From Microcaldota archaeon (lineage in GTDB: Archaea; Micrarchaeota; Micrarchaeia; Micrarchaeales; Micrarchaeaceae): a DNA stretch of 12,412 bases. The notes below the pieces were generated by a model. The model had not been told where the DNA came from and did not search any database. It saw nothing but the letters and a program-made list of their open reading frames with translations. A program made the translations under genes and the position numbers. The stretch lies in the NCBI GenBank assembly GCA_021836925.1, contig JAKBHG010000002.1, forward strand, positions 5,125 through 17,536. Reading direction: 5' to 3'. Below are positions 5,610-12,412 of this stretch, in pieces (position 1 is the first letter of the stretch; each line of letters begins with the position of its first letter).

Positions 5610-7994
5610 TCAGCCCCATATCTCGGCAGGGTTGTCCGCATCGACAAGCTTGACGTGGCCCTCGGATATGTATATCCTTAGCCTGTCTATCTCTGCGGAT
5701 GCATTCCTGAATAGCAGGTCATGGAAGTCCTCCAGCCTTGAGCTGTTGAGGAACGCTATGTATGTAGTAGAGCCCGGGTAGATTGGTATGTCGCTGAACT
5801 TGCTTGTTTTCGAGTATATGACTACATACGCCTTCTCACCTTTCAGCGTCACTACCATGTCGGCGGTGTCGCTCGCGTCTATGTCTGTGAAGAAGTAGGC
5901 GTGCGTGACGAAGTATATCCTGAGCTTCTTGAACGTCGAAAGGTACTCGATGTCATGTCCGCTCTTCTCAATCCACTCCTTCGGCGCATAGAGCCCGTCG
6001 GCGGATTCCATGAGCCCGTTCAGTATCAACTGGTCCAGCATTATGTCGAGGTTGCTGAACGTCAGGCTGACCGGCAGGTTGTTGTGCTTTATGTAGTCCG
6101 CTATCGAGTTCCTGAGCTCGGTCTGCGATAGGGGCATGTACTTCCAGCGATAGTGGAGGTTGACGCGGTCGAACACGTTCAGTATGTCGTTCGGCTTTAT
6201 TGATATCCTCTCCTTCGGAGGGGCAGGTATGTCCGCCACGTCGATGTAGAACTCGTCCCTGTTTGGCGCCTTGACGAGCTTCACCTCGAGCAGTACTATG
6301 ATGAGCACTATCGCTATCTCTATGTACTCCTTGTTTATCGCGAATGAGAATCCCTTATTCACGCTTACGAAAGAGTAGGCCGCATTAAGGGTTGCCACCG
6401 AGAAGTTAAGATTGCCTTTTGGCACCGTGGCCCCTCTCGGGAGCAGGTAGACGATCTGGCCGTTCGTGACAGTCCCGCTCTGCGGATATTGGCCGTTCAG
6501 GGTTATCGCATATGTTACGTTGCTTATCGGGACGCCCCCTGCGGATATGCCTAGCGTGAAGTTCTTCGCACCTATGTTCTGGCTGATCATCGATACGCTT
6601 ATCTGGGGTACGTCGAACAGCGCGGAGCCTATAGTGTGCCCGCCGGAAGCCACCACTGCGATGTACCTGCCGGTAGGGAGGTTAAAGCGTACGTCTTTTA
6701 TGAACGTGAAGTTGCCGCTCGCCTGCACCGATGACAGCGGTATGGTGTCGACGGCGCGCATCGACGAGTTATACACTGTGATCACGGGACGCTCGTATAC
6801 TGTAGTAGACGAGCCGGTGAATATGTCTATTGCCACCTGGCTGTCAGTACCCGGCAGCACCGTGGTTCCCATCGAGACCGTGCCGTTGAGATATGCCTTG
6901 GGCCTGAAGTATACGTAGAAGGGGCCGGACTTCTCGCCGTTTGCAGCGGCATCGAGCACCACGCGCCCGTATGCCCCGTTGAGGGTCGAGATAACAGGTA
7001 TGCTTATGTGGAGTGTGCTGTTGGTCATACGCAGCACAATGGTTCCCGTCGCGCTGGATGACGTGGTGTTGATAAGGGTGCTGCCTTCCGCGTATGTCGG
7101 GAGCCAGAACAGCTGGTATGCCGCCTTTGCGATGTCGGCCGCAAGGGCCTGCTGCGTCTTCCATGTAGTGGGGTAGTTGGAGAATGCGACAAACGATCCG
7201 TTGGCATAGTTGACGTAGCTTATCGCGCCGTACTGCGCCCCGTTTGTCAGGTAGAATGTGCTTTGGTTGAAGATGTAGCCAGGCGTGGCCGTGGCACCGC
7301 GCGGAGCCGTGGAGAGGAACGATGGCACTATTGATGAGTTCACCGGCACGATGACCGAGCCTGACAGCAGCATGTTGGAGAGGCCGCCTCCGATATATAT
7401 AACGCTCACGCCCTTGTTCATTAGGTACTGCATCAGCGTAAGGTTGCTGTTCTGCATCGGAAGGAGCATCTGCTCGGGCAGCAGCCCGCTCTGCACTATC
7501 AGTATGGAGCCGTTACTTATCGAAGTTATGTTGTTAAGCCCTATCGAGCCGAGGCCCGTGGAGTTCAACAGGCCATATTTTATCAGGTCGGATTGCAGGT
7601 AGCTGTCTGTCGCACCCGTATCGCCGCAGTTATAGCATTCTCCGGCAGTCTGCAGCACATAGATGCTGCGCGGCACCGGATCCGCGAACAGTTCCGCGGT
7701 GGCGTTTATCGTTGTAGCGTTCGTGTACGAGTAATTCAGCACCGCCACCGGCACGAGCACGCTTGCGTGGCCGTAGTCGGCCGTAGTGAAGGAGCTCAGC
7801 GCGCCGTACACTTTCGGCGGCAGCGCGGCGGTGTTGTTGCCAGGCAGCGGGGAGCTGGTGACTATGCTGCGCACTTCCAATATCAGGTATGACATTACGA
7901 GCACCAGGACAACTGCGGCTAAGGCGGCCACTATCAGTATCTTCTTCTTAGACCGGTGCGGCTTCTCCGCGCCCTTTTTGCTCATTATCTGCAT
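5610..7994 (-). CDS. Large bitopic, heavily N-glycosylatable membrane protein with cytoplasmic domain
   Basis: The product is 794 residues from the ATG at 7994. A basic N-terminus (KKGAEKPHRSKKK) precedes a helix (about 19-39). An outside region of about 510 residues has many sequons (NYS, NAT, NST, NIT, NLT, NQS and others) and one CxxC (Cys120, Cys123). A second helix (about 554-573) leads to a charged 220-residue cytoplasmic domain. An early ectodomain part (ILIVQSGLLPEQ, then VSVIYIGGG) looks Rossmann-like, and later parts look beta-rich. The cytoplasmic part begins with a possible winged-helix stretch (YMPLSQTELRNSIADYI). Family not recognised. An ATG at 8030 overlaps the previous stop (ATGA) and has AAGGA 6 nt upstream, but a TAG interrupts that frame at 8001-8003; the starts at 7994 and 7985 have no good ribosome site. 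The context suggests a surface component of the VirB4-linked system. Confidence 0.72.
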   Translation of the reverse strand: MQIMSKKGAEKPHRSKKKILIVAALAAVVLVLVMSYLILEVRSIVTSSPLPGNNTAALPPKVYGALSSFTTADYGHASVLVPVAVLNYSYTNATTINATAELFADPVPRSIYVLQTAGECYNCGDTGATDSYLQSDLIKYGLLNSTGLGSIGLNNITSISNGSILIVQSGLLPEQMLLPMQNSNLTLMQYLMNKGVSVIYIGGGLSNMLLSGSVIVPVNSSIVPSFLSTAPRGATATPGYIFNQSTFYLTNGAQYGAISYVNYANGSFVAFSNYPTTWKTQQALAADIAKAAYQLFWLPTYAEGSTLINTTSSSATGTIVLRMTNSTLHISIPVISTLNGAYGRVVLDAAANGEKSGPFYVYFRPKAYLNGTVSMGTTVLPGTDSQVAIDIFTGSSTTVYERPVITVYNSSMRAVDTIPLSSVQASGNFTFIKDVRFNLPTGRYIAVVASGGHTIGSALFDVPQISVSMISQNIGAKNFTLGISAGGVPISNVTYAITLNGQYPQSGTVTNGQIVYLLPRGATVPKGNLNFSVATLNAAYSFVSVNKGFSFAINKEYIEIAIVLIIVLLEVKLVKAPNRDEFYIDVADIPAPPKERISIKPNDILNVFDRVNLHYRWKYMPLSQTELRNSIADYIKHNNLPVSLTFSNLDIMLDQLILNGLMESADGLYAPKEWIEKSGHDIEYLSTFKKLRIYFVTHAYFFTDIDASDTADMVVTLKGEKAYVVIYSKTSKFSDIPIYPGSTTYIAFLNSSRLEDFHDLLFRNASAEIDRLRIYISEGHVKLVDADNPAEIWG

Positions 7995-8000
7995 GCCACA

Positions 8001-8003
8001 CTA
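8001..8003 (-). other. In-frame TAG between the ATGA-overlap start and the large membrane protein
   Basis: Nine codons from the ATG at 8030 (MRGAHAQKR) are followed by TAG, TGT, GGC and then the ATG at 7994, all in one frame. Operon overlap and a ribosome site favour initiation at 8030. The case is weaker than in Top6B because this N-terminus is not recognisably conserved. Confidence 0.4.
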
Positions 8004-8026
8004 CCGCTTCTGCGCGTGAGCGCCTC

Positions 8027-8167
8027 TCATACTATGTCCTTCTTCTTCCTGCTGAATACCTTAATGAACAGCCTTGTAAGCATGTTCTCCTGCCCTTCAG
8101 TCTTCTTCAGGATCCTGTATATCCTGACGTACCTGAGCCTGCGCCTGATCTTGACGTAATACTTCAT
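8027..8167 (-). CDS. 46-residue highly basic small protein
   Basis: This short frame runs from an ATG one base after the preceding TGA (TGA-g-ATG) to a TGA that overlaps a further ATG at 8030. The product starts MKYYVKIRRRLRYVRIY and ends FSRKKKDIV. About 18 of 46 residues are Lys or Arg, alternating with aromatic and aliphatic residues. It has no Cys and no long hydrophobic helix. It could be an amphipathic, membrane- or nucleic-acid-binding peptide. The tight packing on both sides argues that it is translated. No known family recognised. Confidence 0.6.
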   Translation of the reverse strand: MKYYVKIRRRLRYVRIYRILKKTEGQENMLTRLFIKVFSRKKKDIV

Positions 8168-8168
8168 C

Positions 8169-8897
8169 TCAGCCCCTCAGCTCTATGTAACCCTGGGACA
8201 CCATCTTGTTCAGAACGTCCTCAATCCTGGTAGAGACGATGTTGTGGTACTTGGAGAACTCGTTTATGTCTATGGTGCCGTCGTGCGACTCAATCCAGTC
8301 CTCAACCATCACCATCAGCGATTCATCCGAATAAGCCTCCAGCTTCGACATCCTGTCCTTCAGCACCTTGCTGTCGCTCTCGAGCTGAGTCGCCTTGACA
8401 AGCAGCTCCTTGTTGGATGCCTGCAGCTCGAGGTTCAGCCTCTTCAGTTCCCTGTACTCGTTGAACAGCGAGTCGTAGTTGTTGAACAGGGAGCTATAGC
8501 TGGGCGAGAGCGCGTTTATCACGTCGTCTATCGCCGAGTCGACGTGCTGGAAAAGGTCCGCGTCGTCCACTACGTACACGTCGGATACGAGGGACATGAC
8601 GGCCAGAAGGTTCTTGAGGACGAACAGCCGCCTCATCTTGACGCTGGCATCCCTTGAGCGGGTGTAGCTGACCGTCAGGGCGCTGCGGCCGAACTCCAGT
8701 ATGTAGAACAGGTACGGCTTCTTCTGTATGTCCCTGCTCTCTATCCTTACAAGGGTGAGCTTGTCGGCCTCTGCCTTCATGCTGTACATCTGCAATGATG
8801 AGAATCTCTGAGATAACTCCTTGAACTCGCCTTTTATGCTGGCCTTGAACTGTATCTCCTCAGTGTCGGGCTCAGCCCCTTTCATCTCATCGGCCAT
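8169..8897 (-). CDS. Soluble coiled-coil/winged-helix protein of unknown function
   Basis: This 242-residue protein has no membrane helix. Residues about 15-130 form an alpha/beta domain (TLVRIESRDI, YLFYILEFGRSALTVSY) that I do not recognise. Residues about 140-190 are a clear coiled coil (YRELKRLNLELQASNKELL). Residues about 192-242 resemble a small winged helix (MVMVEDWIESHDGTID, ending SQGYIEL). It is the first gene after a TATA-like box at 8959-8968, so it probably heads the transcription unit ending with the large membrane protein. An adaptor or cytoplasmic assembly factor is possible but speculative. The ATG at 8897 is the only good start, with in-frame stops just upstream. Confidence 0.72.
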   Translation of the reverse strand: MADEMKGAEPDTEEIQFKASIKGEFKELSQRFSSLQMYSMKAEADKLTLVRIESRDIQKKPYLFYILEFGRSALTVSYTRSRDASVKMRRLFVLKNLLAVMSLVSDVYVVDDADLFQHVDSAIDDVINALSPSYSSLFNNYDSLFNEYRELKRLNLELQASNKELLVKATQLESDSKVLKDRMSKLEAYSDESLMVMVEDWIESHDGTIDINEFSKYHNIVSTRIEDVLNKMVSQGYIELRG

Positions 8898-8958
8898 TGA
8901 AGCACACCGGTTGCAGCCTTCGAACGATTGTCGCTATCAGCATAATAAGCGGTCGTAC

Positions 8959-8968
8959 TAATAAAATA
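8959..8968 (-). promoter_or_regulatory. TATA-like box before the coiled-coil gene
   Basis: On the minus strand this reads TATTTTATTA, the most AT-rich part of the 103-bp gap between the zinc-ribbon gene stop and the ATG at 8897. The predicted start near 8935 gives a leader of about 40 nt. Its T-run could also terminate the upstream unit. Confidence 0.5.
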
Positions 8969-9000
8969 CCTTCGCATCCACACCCAAATCGCCGCGAAAG

Positions 9001-9489
9001 TCACTTCCTCTGCCTCTTCCTAGGGGCCTTTCTGCGCCTTCCAGAGAGCCTGGACAGAGCCTGCCCTGCCGATGCCTGCGCGGCGGGGCTCTTCTGCCCT
9101 GGCTTGCGGCGCTCGTCAGGTATGTCTAGGGCCGGCATGTAGCTTATCTGCGCGAGCAGGTAGAGGAAGAGCATGAGCGCGAACCCGTATGCGAGAGCGA
9201 GTAGCTTGGATGCGCTGACTATCACCATCAGGGCGGTGAACACTGCGCCAAGGCCTACGTATGTGAACTCCTTGCGCACGTAGCTGTTCCTCATCTTCTT
9301 GTACTTGGGATAGTCCTCCCTGCAAACCACGAGGTTGAATCTCCTTGCATTGAGGTCGCCCCTGCCCGTGACTATCCTTACGCCGTGTATGAGCTTCTTA
9401 TACACCTTGAATATGCTGTCCTCGCTTATCGCTATTCCCGGCTTCTCGTTGCCGCACATTATGCACCTGTCCCCCGAATTTGCACCCAT
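9001..9489 (-). CDS. Zinc-ribbon-like protein with two membrane helices and basic tail
   Basis: The product is 162 residues from the ATG at 9489; a TTG lies directly before it. The Shine-Dalgarno GAGGTG is 7 nt upstream and supports this ATG. Residues 9-12 form a CxxC (CIMC) and Cys56 follows in VVCREDY; with only three Cys the zinc site would need another ligand or a partner. Two hydrophobic helices (about 76-93 and 96-116) form a hairpin. The tail from about 125 is rich in Arg and Lys (RRRKAPRKRQRK). Both ends therefore face the cytoplasm, where the tail could bind nucleic acid or acidic lipids. It is closely packed behind the ATPase genes. Family not recognised. Confidence 0.72.
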   Translation of the reverse strand: MGANSGDRCIMCGNEKPGIAISEDSIFKVYKKLIHGVRIVTGRGDLNARRFNLVVCREDYPKYKKMRNSYVRKEFTYVGLGAVFTALMVIVSASKLLALAYGFALMLFLYLLAQISYMPALDIPDERRKPGQKSPAAQASAGQALSRLSGRRRKAPRKRQRK

Positions 9490-9500
9490 CAAAAAACACC

Positions 9501-9809
9501 TCAGCCGAAATCTATAGTCGCGTCGTACACCCTGCCAGTCCTTGCGATTATCCTCTGTTCGTCGACGGAGCTCATCGCGTCCGATATCGTGAGATCGTCG
9601 AGGCCGAGCCTCCTCAGCACGTTCGTTATCTTATCGCGCTCCAGGCCAGTCTTTTCCAGCATGGATATGAACGATATTATGTTGACGTGCCTGTGCGCCT
9701 TCTCCATGCCGCTGAGCAGCGACGCGAGCTCCTTCTCGTCGAGGCCGAACGCCACGAGCACGTGCCTCAGCTCCTGCCTCGATATCGTGTACGTCTTCGC
9801 TTCAGCCAT
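9501..9809 (-). CDS. Small helical protein homologous to the C-terminal tail of the adjacent ATPase
   Basis: The product is 102 residues from the ATG at 9809, which overlaps the ATPase stop by 8 bp; a GTG at 9818 is an alternative. Residues 23-81 align without gaps to ATPase residues 441-499, with 14 identities in 59 by my count. Shared marks are a central Met, F-(V/I)-S-(L/M), and L-G-(I/L)-DD ending SS. The copy itself has two related helical motifs (FGLDEKELASLLSGM and LGLDDLTISDAMSS). This suggests duplication of a helical interaction domain that then became a separate gene, perhaps pairing with the ATPase tail. It has no Cys and no membrane helix. Confidence 0.75.
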   Translation of the reverse strand: MAEAKTYTISRQELRHVLVAFGLDEKELASLLSGMEKAHRHVNIISFISMLEKTGLERDKITNVLRRLGLDDLTISDAMSSVDEQRIIARTGRVYDATIDFG

Positions 9810-11319
9810 TCTCGGCACCCGTGGAGGAGAGTATCCTCGTTATTATTATGTCGTCGATTCCGAGGCTCTTCAGGAACGACACTATGTTCGGCACCGTTAT
9901 GTTGTTGTCCCTCATGAGGCTGACGAACTCGGCTATCTTTATGCTCCTCTTCTGCTCGTCCATCTCCTTGAATATCGTGCCTATCGCATCGTTGGTGAAG
10001 TTATACTCCACGAACTTGTTCTTCAGCTCGTCCTGCTCGAACTGGTAGTCCTTCTGTATGAGGTTGGCAGATATCTCGCTCTGGGTAAGCACGCTCGAGA
10101 GATCCAGGGTGTAGACCTGCAGGGGCTCCTCGCCGTGTATTCTCTCAAGCACGAACGTGCCGGGGAACTTGAGCGATGTCTGGAACGCCATGACCACTGC
10201 GGCCTGGCCGACGCCGAATTTGCTTATCTCCGAGCGTATGTGGTCGGAGAAGCTCATCGATCCCTGGAGGTAGTTGAGGAATTTCTCGAACTTTATGCTG
10301 AGTATGAAGTTGGTGCCTACGTTGGAGAATATCGCCTCGTTTATGTCTGTGGGGCTCTGCGAGGCCACTATCAGTCCGAACTGGTACTTCCTGCCCTCCC
10401 TAACGATGGTTATCGCGTCGCTCTTGTCGTCGCTTGCGACCTTCCACGCCTCGTCGAGGACCACAAGCGTCTTCAGGCCCTTGCCCTCGCTCCATCCTTC
10501 TGATCTCATTATCTCCTTGAGCGTCTGCAGTATGAAAAGCGCGGCAAGAGCCCTGAACCTCTCGTCCGAGAGGCTCGAGAGGTCTATGTCGACGAGCCCG
10601 GATGATGCGAGCTTCGCCACGTTTATTGTGCTCTTCCTTGCGAAGTAGTCCTCGCCCTCGCGGGCGAACTGCCTAAGCCTGTATATCGCGTTCTCCATCT
10701 CCGCAGGGTACTGGTACGTGCCCTCCTGCAGCTTTTCTTGCAGAAGCGATATGACGTTCTTCAGCGTGGGTGCATCCTTGCCCGCCTGCGCCTTCTCCGA
10801 TATGTTGAACCCCATGTTGACGTAAGACTGCTCGATCGCCTCCTCTGTCAGCCTCTTCTGCTCCGGGAACTCGCTTATGTCTGTAAGTATGTCGAATGAG
10901 TTCATGATCTGCTTGGTTCTGTCCATGGGCCTTATGCCCTCGACGTCCATTATGTTTATGCTGTCGCCCTTGCCGAGCGAGACCACCGTGCCGCCGCTCT
11001 GGGCCACCCACGACTTGTATTCGCCGGCCCAGTCGATTATGACCGCGTTGGTGTTCCATATGTAGCTGGCCCTTATCAGGAATGTCTTGACGAAGTAGCT
11101 CTTTCCCGCCCCTGTTATTCCCACTACCGCTATGTGCGGATTTGTAAGGTTGAGGTGCGACCACGTGAACGGTATCTTGAACACTTTCGTGATTCCTATG
11201 TATATTGATTTCATCAGGTCGCCGAGAAGCGCTGTTGCCGGCGGCTCCGGAGGCCTCGACAGGAACGACCTCTTCGCTATCTCATTGCTCATTATCTGCT
11301 GCAGTTTCAGCATGCTCAT
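9802..11319 (-). CDS. HerA/VirB4-type ATPase
   Basis: This 505-residue protein is a RecA-fold motor of the HerA/FtsK group, nearest in character to VirB4-like ATPases of type IV secretion, conjugation and archaeal DNA-uptake systems. Walker A is GITGAGKS (67-74) and Walker B is LVVLDEAW (Asp289, Glu290). A sensor-like IVASQSPTDI follows (about 317-326), and NAVIIDWAGEY (91-101) is typical of the group. The N-terminal 60 residues are short, and the usual VirB4 N-terminal domain appears to be the separate gene just upstream, so this looks like a split VirB4. Residues about 425-505 form a helical tail duplicated in the next gene. The start is ATG 11319 or 11313, with GGTGA just upstream in the previous gene's end. 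Substrate (DNA or protein) unknown. Confidence 0.87.
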   Translation of the reverse strand: MSMLKLQQIMSNEIAKRSFLSRPPEPPATALLGDLMKSIYIGITKVFKIPFTWSHLNLTNPHIAVVGITGAGKSYFVKTFLIRASYIWNTNAVIIDWAGEYKSWVAQSGGTVVSLGKGDSINIMDVEGIRPMDRTKQIMNSFDILTDISEFPEQKRLTEEAIEQSYVNMGFNISEKAQAGKDAPTLKNVISLLQEKLQEGTYQYPAEMENAIYRLRQFAREGEDYFARKSTINVAKLASSGLVDIDLSSLSDERFRALAALFILQTLKEIMRSEGWSEGKGLKTLVVLDEAWKVASDDKSDAITIVREGRKYQFGLIVASQSPTDINEAIFSNVGTNFILSIKFEKFLNYLQGSMSFSDHIRSEISKFGVGQAAVVMAFQTSLKFPGTFVLERIHGEEPLQVYTLDLSSVLTQSEISANLIQKDYQFEQDELKNKFVEYNFTNDAIGTIFKEMDEQKRSIKIAEFVSLMRDNNITVPNIVSFLKSLGIDDIIITRILSSTGAENG

Positions 11320-11323
11320 TCCA

Positions 11324-12154
11324 TCACCCTTGCGTATCGAAGCTCTGCGCCATCTCGCCGTATCTCGACGGCAGCGCGAAGTTGTACTTGAACAGGTAGT
11401 AAAGCTCGCGGCCCGCGACCCTGCTTATCGAGAGATCCATGGAGCTGAACGTTACCTTTACCTGGTCAGACTGGTAGTTCAGGCTGTCCAGCGCCTCCTT
11501 CTCGCTGATGCCCACTGCGCTCGTCTCGATGTACATCAGTGCGCTTATCGGCCTCTCGCCCTGCGATATCCTGTCTATCTTGGCCTGTATAGTGTTTATC
11601 TTCCTCTGTATGTCGGTGACCGCCACCTCGGGATTGCTGCCCTGCATGGCCCTGGCGAGCTGGAACTCCTGGTAGCTCCTCCTGCCCTCAAGGTCATCCC
11701 TCACCTTCTGTATGTCCAGCCCGGAAGCAAGCACGTGGAACTTCATCGGGAAGCCTATGTTGGACACAATGCGCTCCCATGTTTCCGGCGCGGATATCAT
11801 CTTGTATTCGTCGTCCTGCTCGGCGGTCTCCACCTTGAACGTGTACGAGTACAGGTTGGCGGTCAGGTAGCCCGTGGCGTAGTAGAGCCCGTTCACCTCC
11901 TTCACTATGGCGTTCTGCTGCTTCGGTATCTTGTAGTTTGCCGCAGGCTGGAAACTGACGTTGAAAATCGACGTAAACGTCGGGAATATCACGAAGTCGG
12001 CCCAGTTCATGCCGACTATCATCAGTACCGTGAACAGGTTCAGCGCTATCGCTATCATCGAGTATATCCCGCCGCCGAAGTCGCCGAGGAGCACGAATAC
12101 CATTATGGGTACCATCAGCGAGAACAGCAGATATATCATTCCGTCCCTGTCCAT
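11324..12154 (-). CDS. Two-helix membrane protein with VirB4 N-terminal-like domain
   Basis: The product has 276 residues. Two helices (about 6-24 and 29-50) stand at the N-terminus, like VirB3/PrgI-type subunits. A soluble alpha/beta domain follows (from about 80, GLYYATGYLTANLYSYTFKV), with a helical insert (about 155-190) and a final part (VKVTFSSMDLSISRVAGREL). This order fits a VirB3/PrgI-like segment joined to a VirB4 N-terminal domain, with the motor domain in the next gene, which begins 4 bp later. That reading rests on layout and general features; I see no diagnostic motif. It would anchor the ATPase to the membrane. The ATG has GAGGT about 9 nt upstream and lies one base after the preceding stop. 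Confidence 0.65.
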   Translation of the reverse strand: MDRDGMIYLLFSLMVPIMVFVLLGDFGGGIYSMIAIALNLFTVLMIVGMNWADFVIFPTFTSIFNVSFQPAANYKIPKQQNAIVKEVNGLYYATGYLTANLYSYTFKVETAEQDDEYKMISAPETWERIVSNIGFPMKFHVLASGLDIQKVRDDLEGRRSYQEFQLARAMQGSNPEVAVTDIQRKINTIQAKIDRISQGERPISALMYIETSAVGISEKEALDSLNYQSDQVKVTFSSMDLSISRVAGRELYYLFKYNFALPSRYGEMAQSFDTQG

Positions 12155-12155
12155 C

Positions 12156-12412
12156 TCATATGACCTCTTCCTGTATATCCTTGTTTATCTTCGCATGCAT
12201 CGTCGATACCGGTATCAGGTATTCGGGCTCGACGAGCTTGAGCAGCTCGGTGCCGGTAACTATGCTGGGTGATACGCCGAAGGTCGAGCCTATCGCGGCC
12301 ATCAGCTCCTTCGCTTTCTGCTGCGCGATGCTTGATGCCTCGAACTCCTTTATGCCTGTGGCGGATATGCATGCATATGAGAACAGCTCGTAGGAGGTGA
12401 CGGTGCTTACGT
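12156..12412 (-). CDS. Unknown protein, C-terminal 84 residues (runs off right edge)
   Basis: An open frame enters from the right edge and ends in TGA one base before the next ATG. The visible part includes YELFSYACISATGIKEFEAS, a helical stretch (AQQKAKELMAAIGSTFG), and the end NKDIQEEVI. It has no obvious membrane helix and one Cys. It belongs to the same tightly packed unit as the VirB4-like genes. Family not recognised; its start lies outside the window. Confidence 0.65.
   Translation of the reverse strand, partial: VSTVTSYELFSYACISATGIKEFEASSIAQQKAKELMAAIGSTFGVSPSIVTGTELLKLVEPEYLIPVSTMHAKINKDIQEEVI

Noticed and set aside
5610..6000. PD-(D/E)XK nuclease in the cytoplasmic domain of the large membrane protein
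   Set aside because: The strand KAYVVIYSK lacks the E-x-K pair, and no preceding PD motif is convincingly placed.
7500..7540. CRISPR-like or tandem repeats in the sequon-rich coding region
   Set aside because: The apparent repetition reflects Asn/Ser/Thr/Gly-rich protein sequence; no regularly spaced identical units are present anywhere in the window.
9385..10503. 372-codon plus-strand open frame opposite the ATPase and small genes
   Set aside because: It crosses several real antisense genes, shows no motif, and has a Val/Leu/Tyr/Arg-rich composition typical of reading the reverse of GC-biased codons.
11132..12163. 343-codon plus-strand open frame opposite the VirB4 N-domain-like gene
   Set aside because: Same shadow composition; the minus strand has membrane helices, a ribosome site and operon spacing.

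Overview
The window looks archaeal. It carries archease, a DNA topoisomerase VI B subunit, an archaeal Pno1/Dim2-type KH protein, an archaeosortase-family membrane protein, TATA-like promoters about 25-30 bp from predicted starts, and heavy use of AGG (Arg) and ATA (Ile) codons. The combination of a chromosomal VirB4-like ATPase cluster, many small membrane proteins and N-glycosylation sequons would fit a DPANN-type archaeon, possibly Micrarchaeota. That placement is an inference from gene content, not from a marker alignment.

Layout. The left edge (1-168, minus) holds the start of archease. It is divergent from a plus-strand pair (339-2461): an archaeosortase-like protein with a large extracytoplasmic tail, and a family 4-like uracil-DNA glycosylase, joined by an ATGA overlap. 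A strong hairpin separates this pair from a convergent gene (2531-3151, minus) for a coiled-coil/winged-helix DNA-binding protein. The promoter of that gene contains TCATGA-type boxes repeated every 11 bp. Divergent from it is a plus-strand pair, the KH protein and topoisomerase VI B (3420-5571). Top6A is not next to Top6B here.

From 5610 to the right edge everything is on the minus strand, probably in two transcription units. The upstream unit (right edge to 9001) encodes a partial unknown protein, a two-helix membrane protein with a VirB4 N-terminal-like domain, a HerA/VirB4-type ATPase, a small protein homologous to the ATPase's own C-terminal tail, and a zinc-ribbon membrane protein. The downstream unit (8897 to 5610) has its own TATA box. 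It encodes a coiled-coil/winged-helix protein, a 46-residue basic peptide and a large glycoprotein-like bitopic membrane protein. Together they look like a cell-envelope machine powered by a VirB4-type ATPase (secretion, conjugation or DNA uptake) whose other parts are not recognisable.

The most unusual observation is an in-frame TAG inside the conserved N-terminus of Top6B. It stands where homologues have Gln in the KNRQ-(I/M)-LG segment, and it lies downstream of a GTG start that has its own ribosome binding site. The neighbouring KH gene and the large membrane protein gene also have an in-frame TAG shortly after a plausible upstream start. Of 13 gene ends in the window, 11 use TGA, one TAA and only one TAG. 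This could reflect UAG decoding (pyrrolysine or a suppressor tRNA), stop-restart translation, or a base error. The window alone cannot decide.
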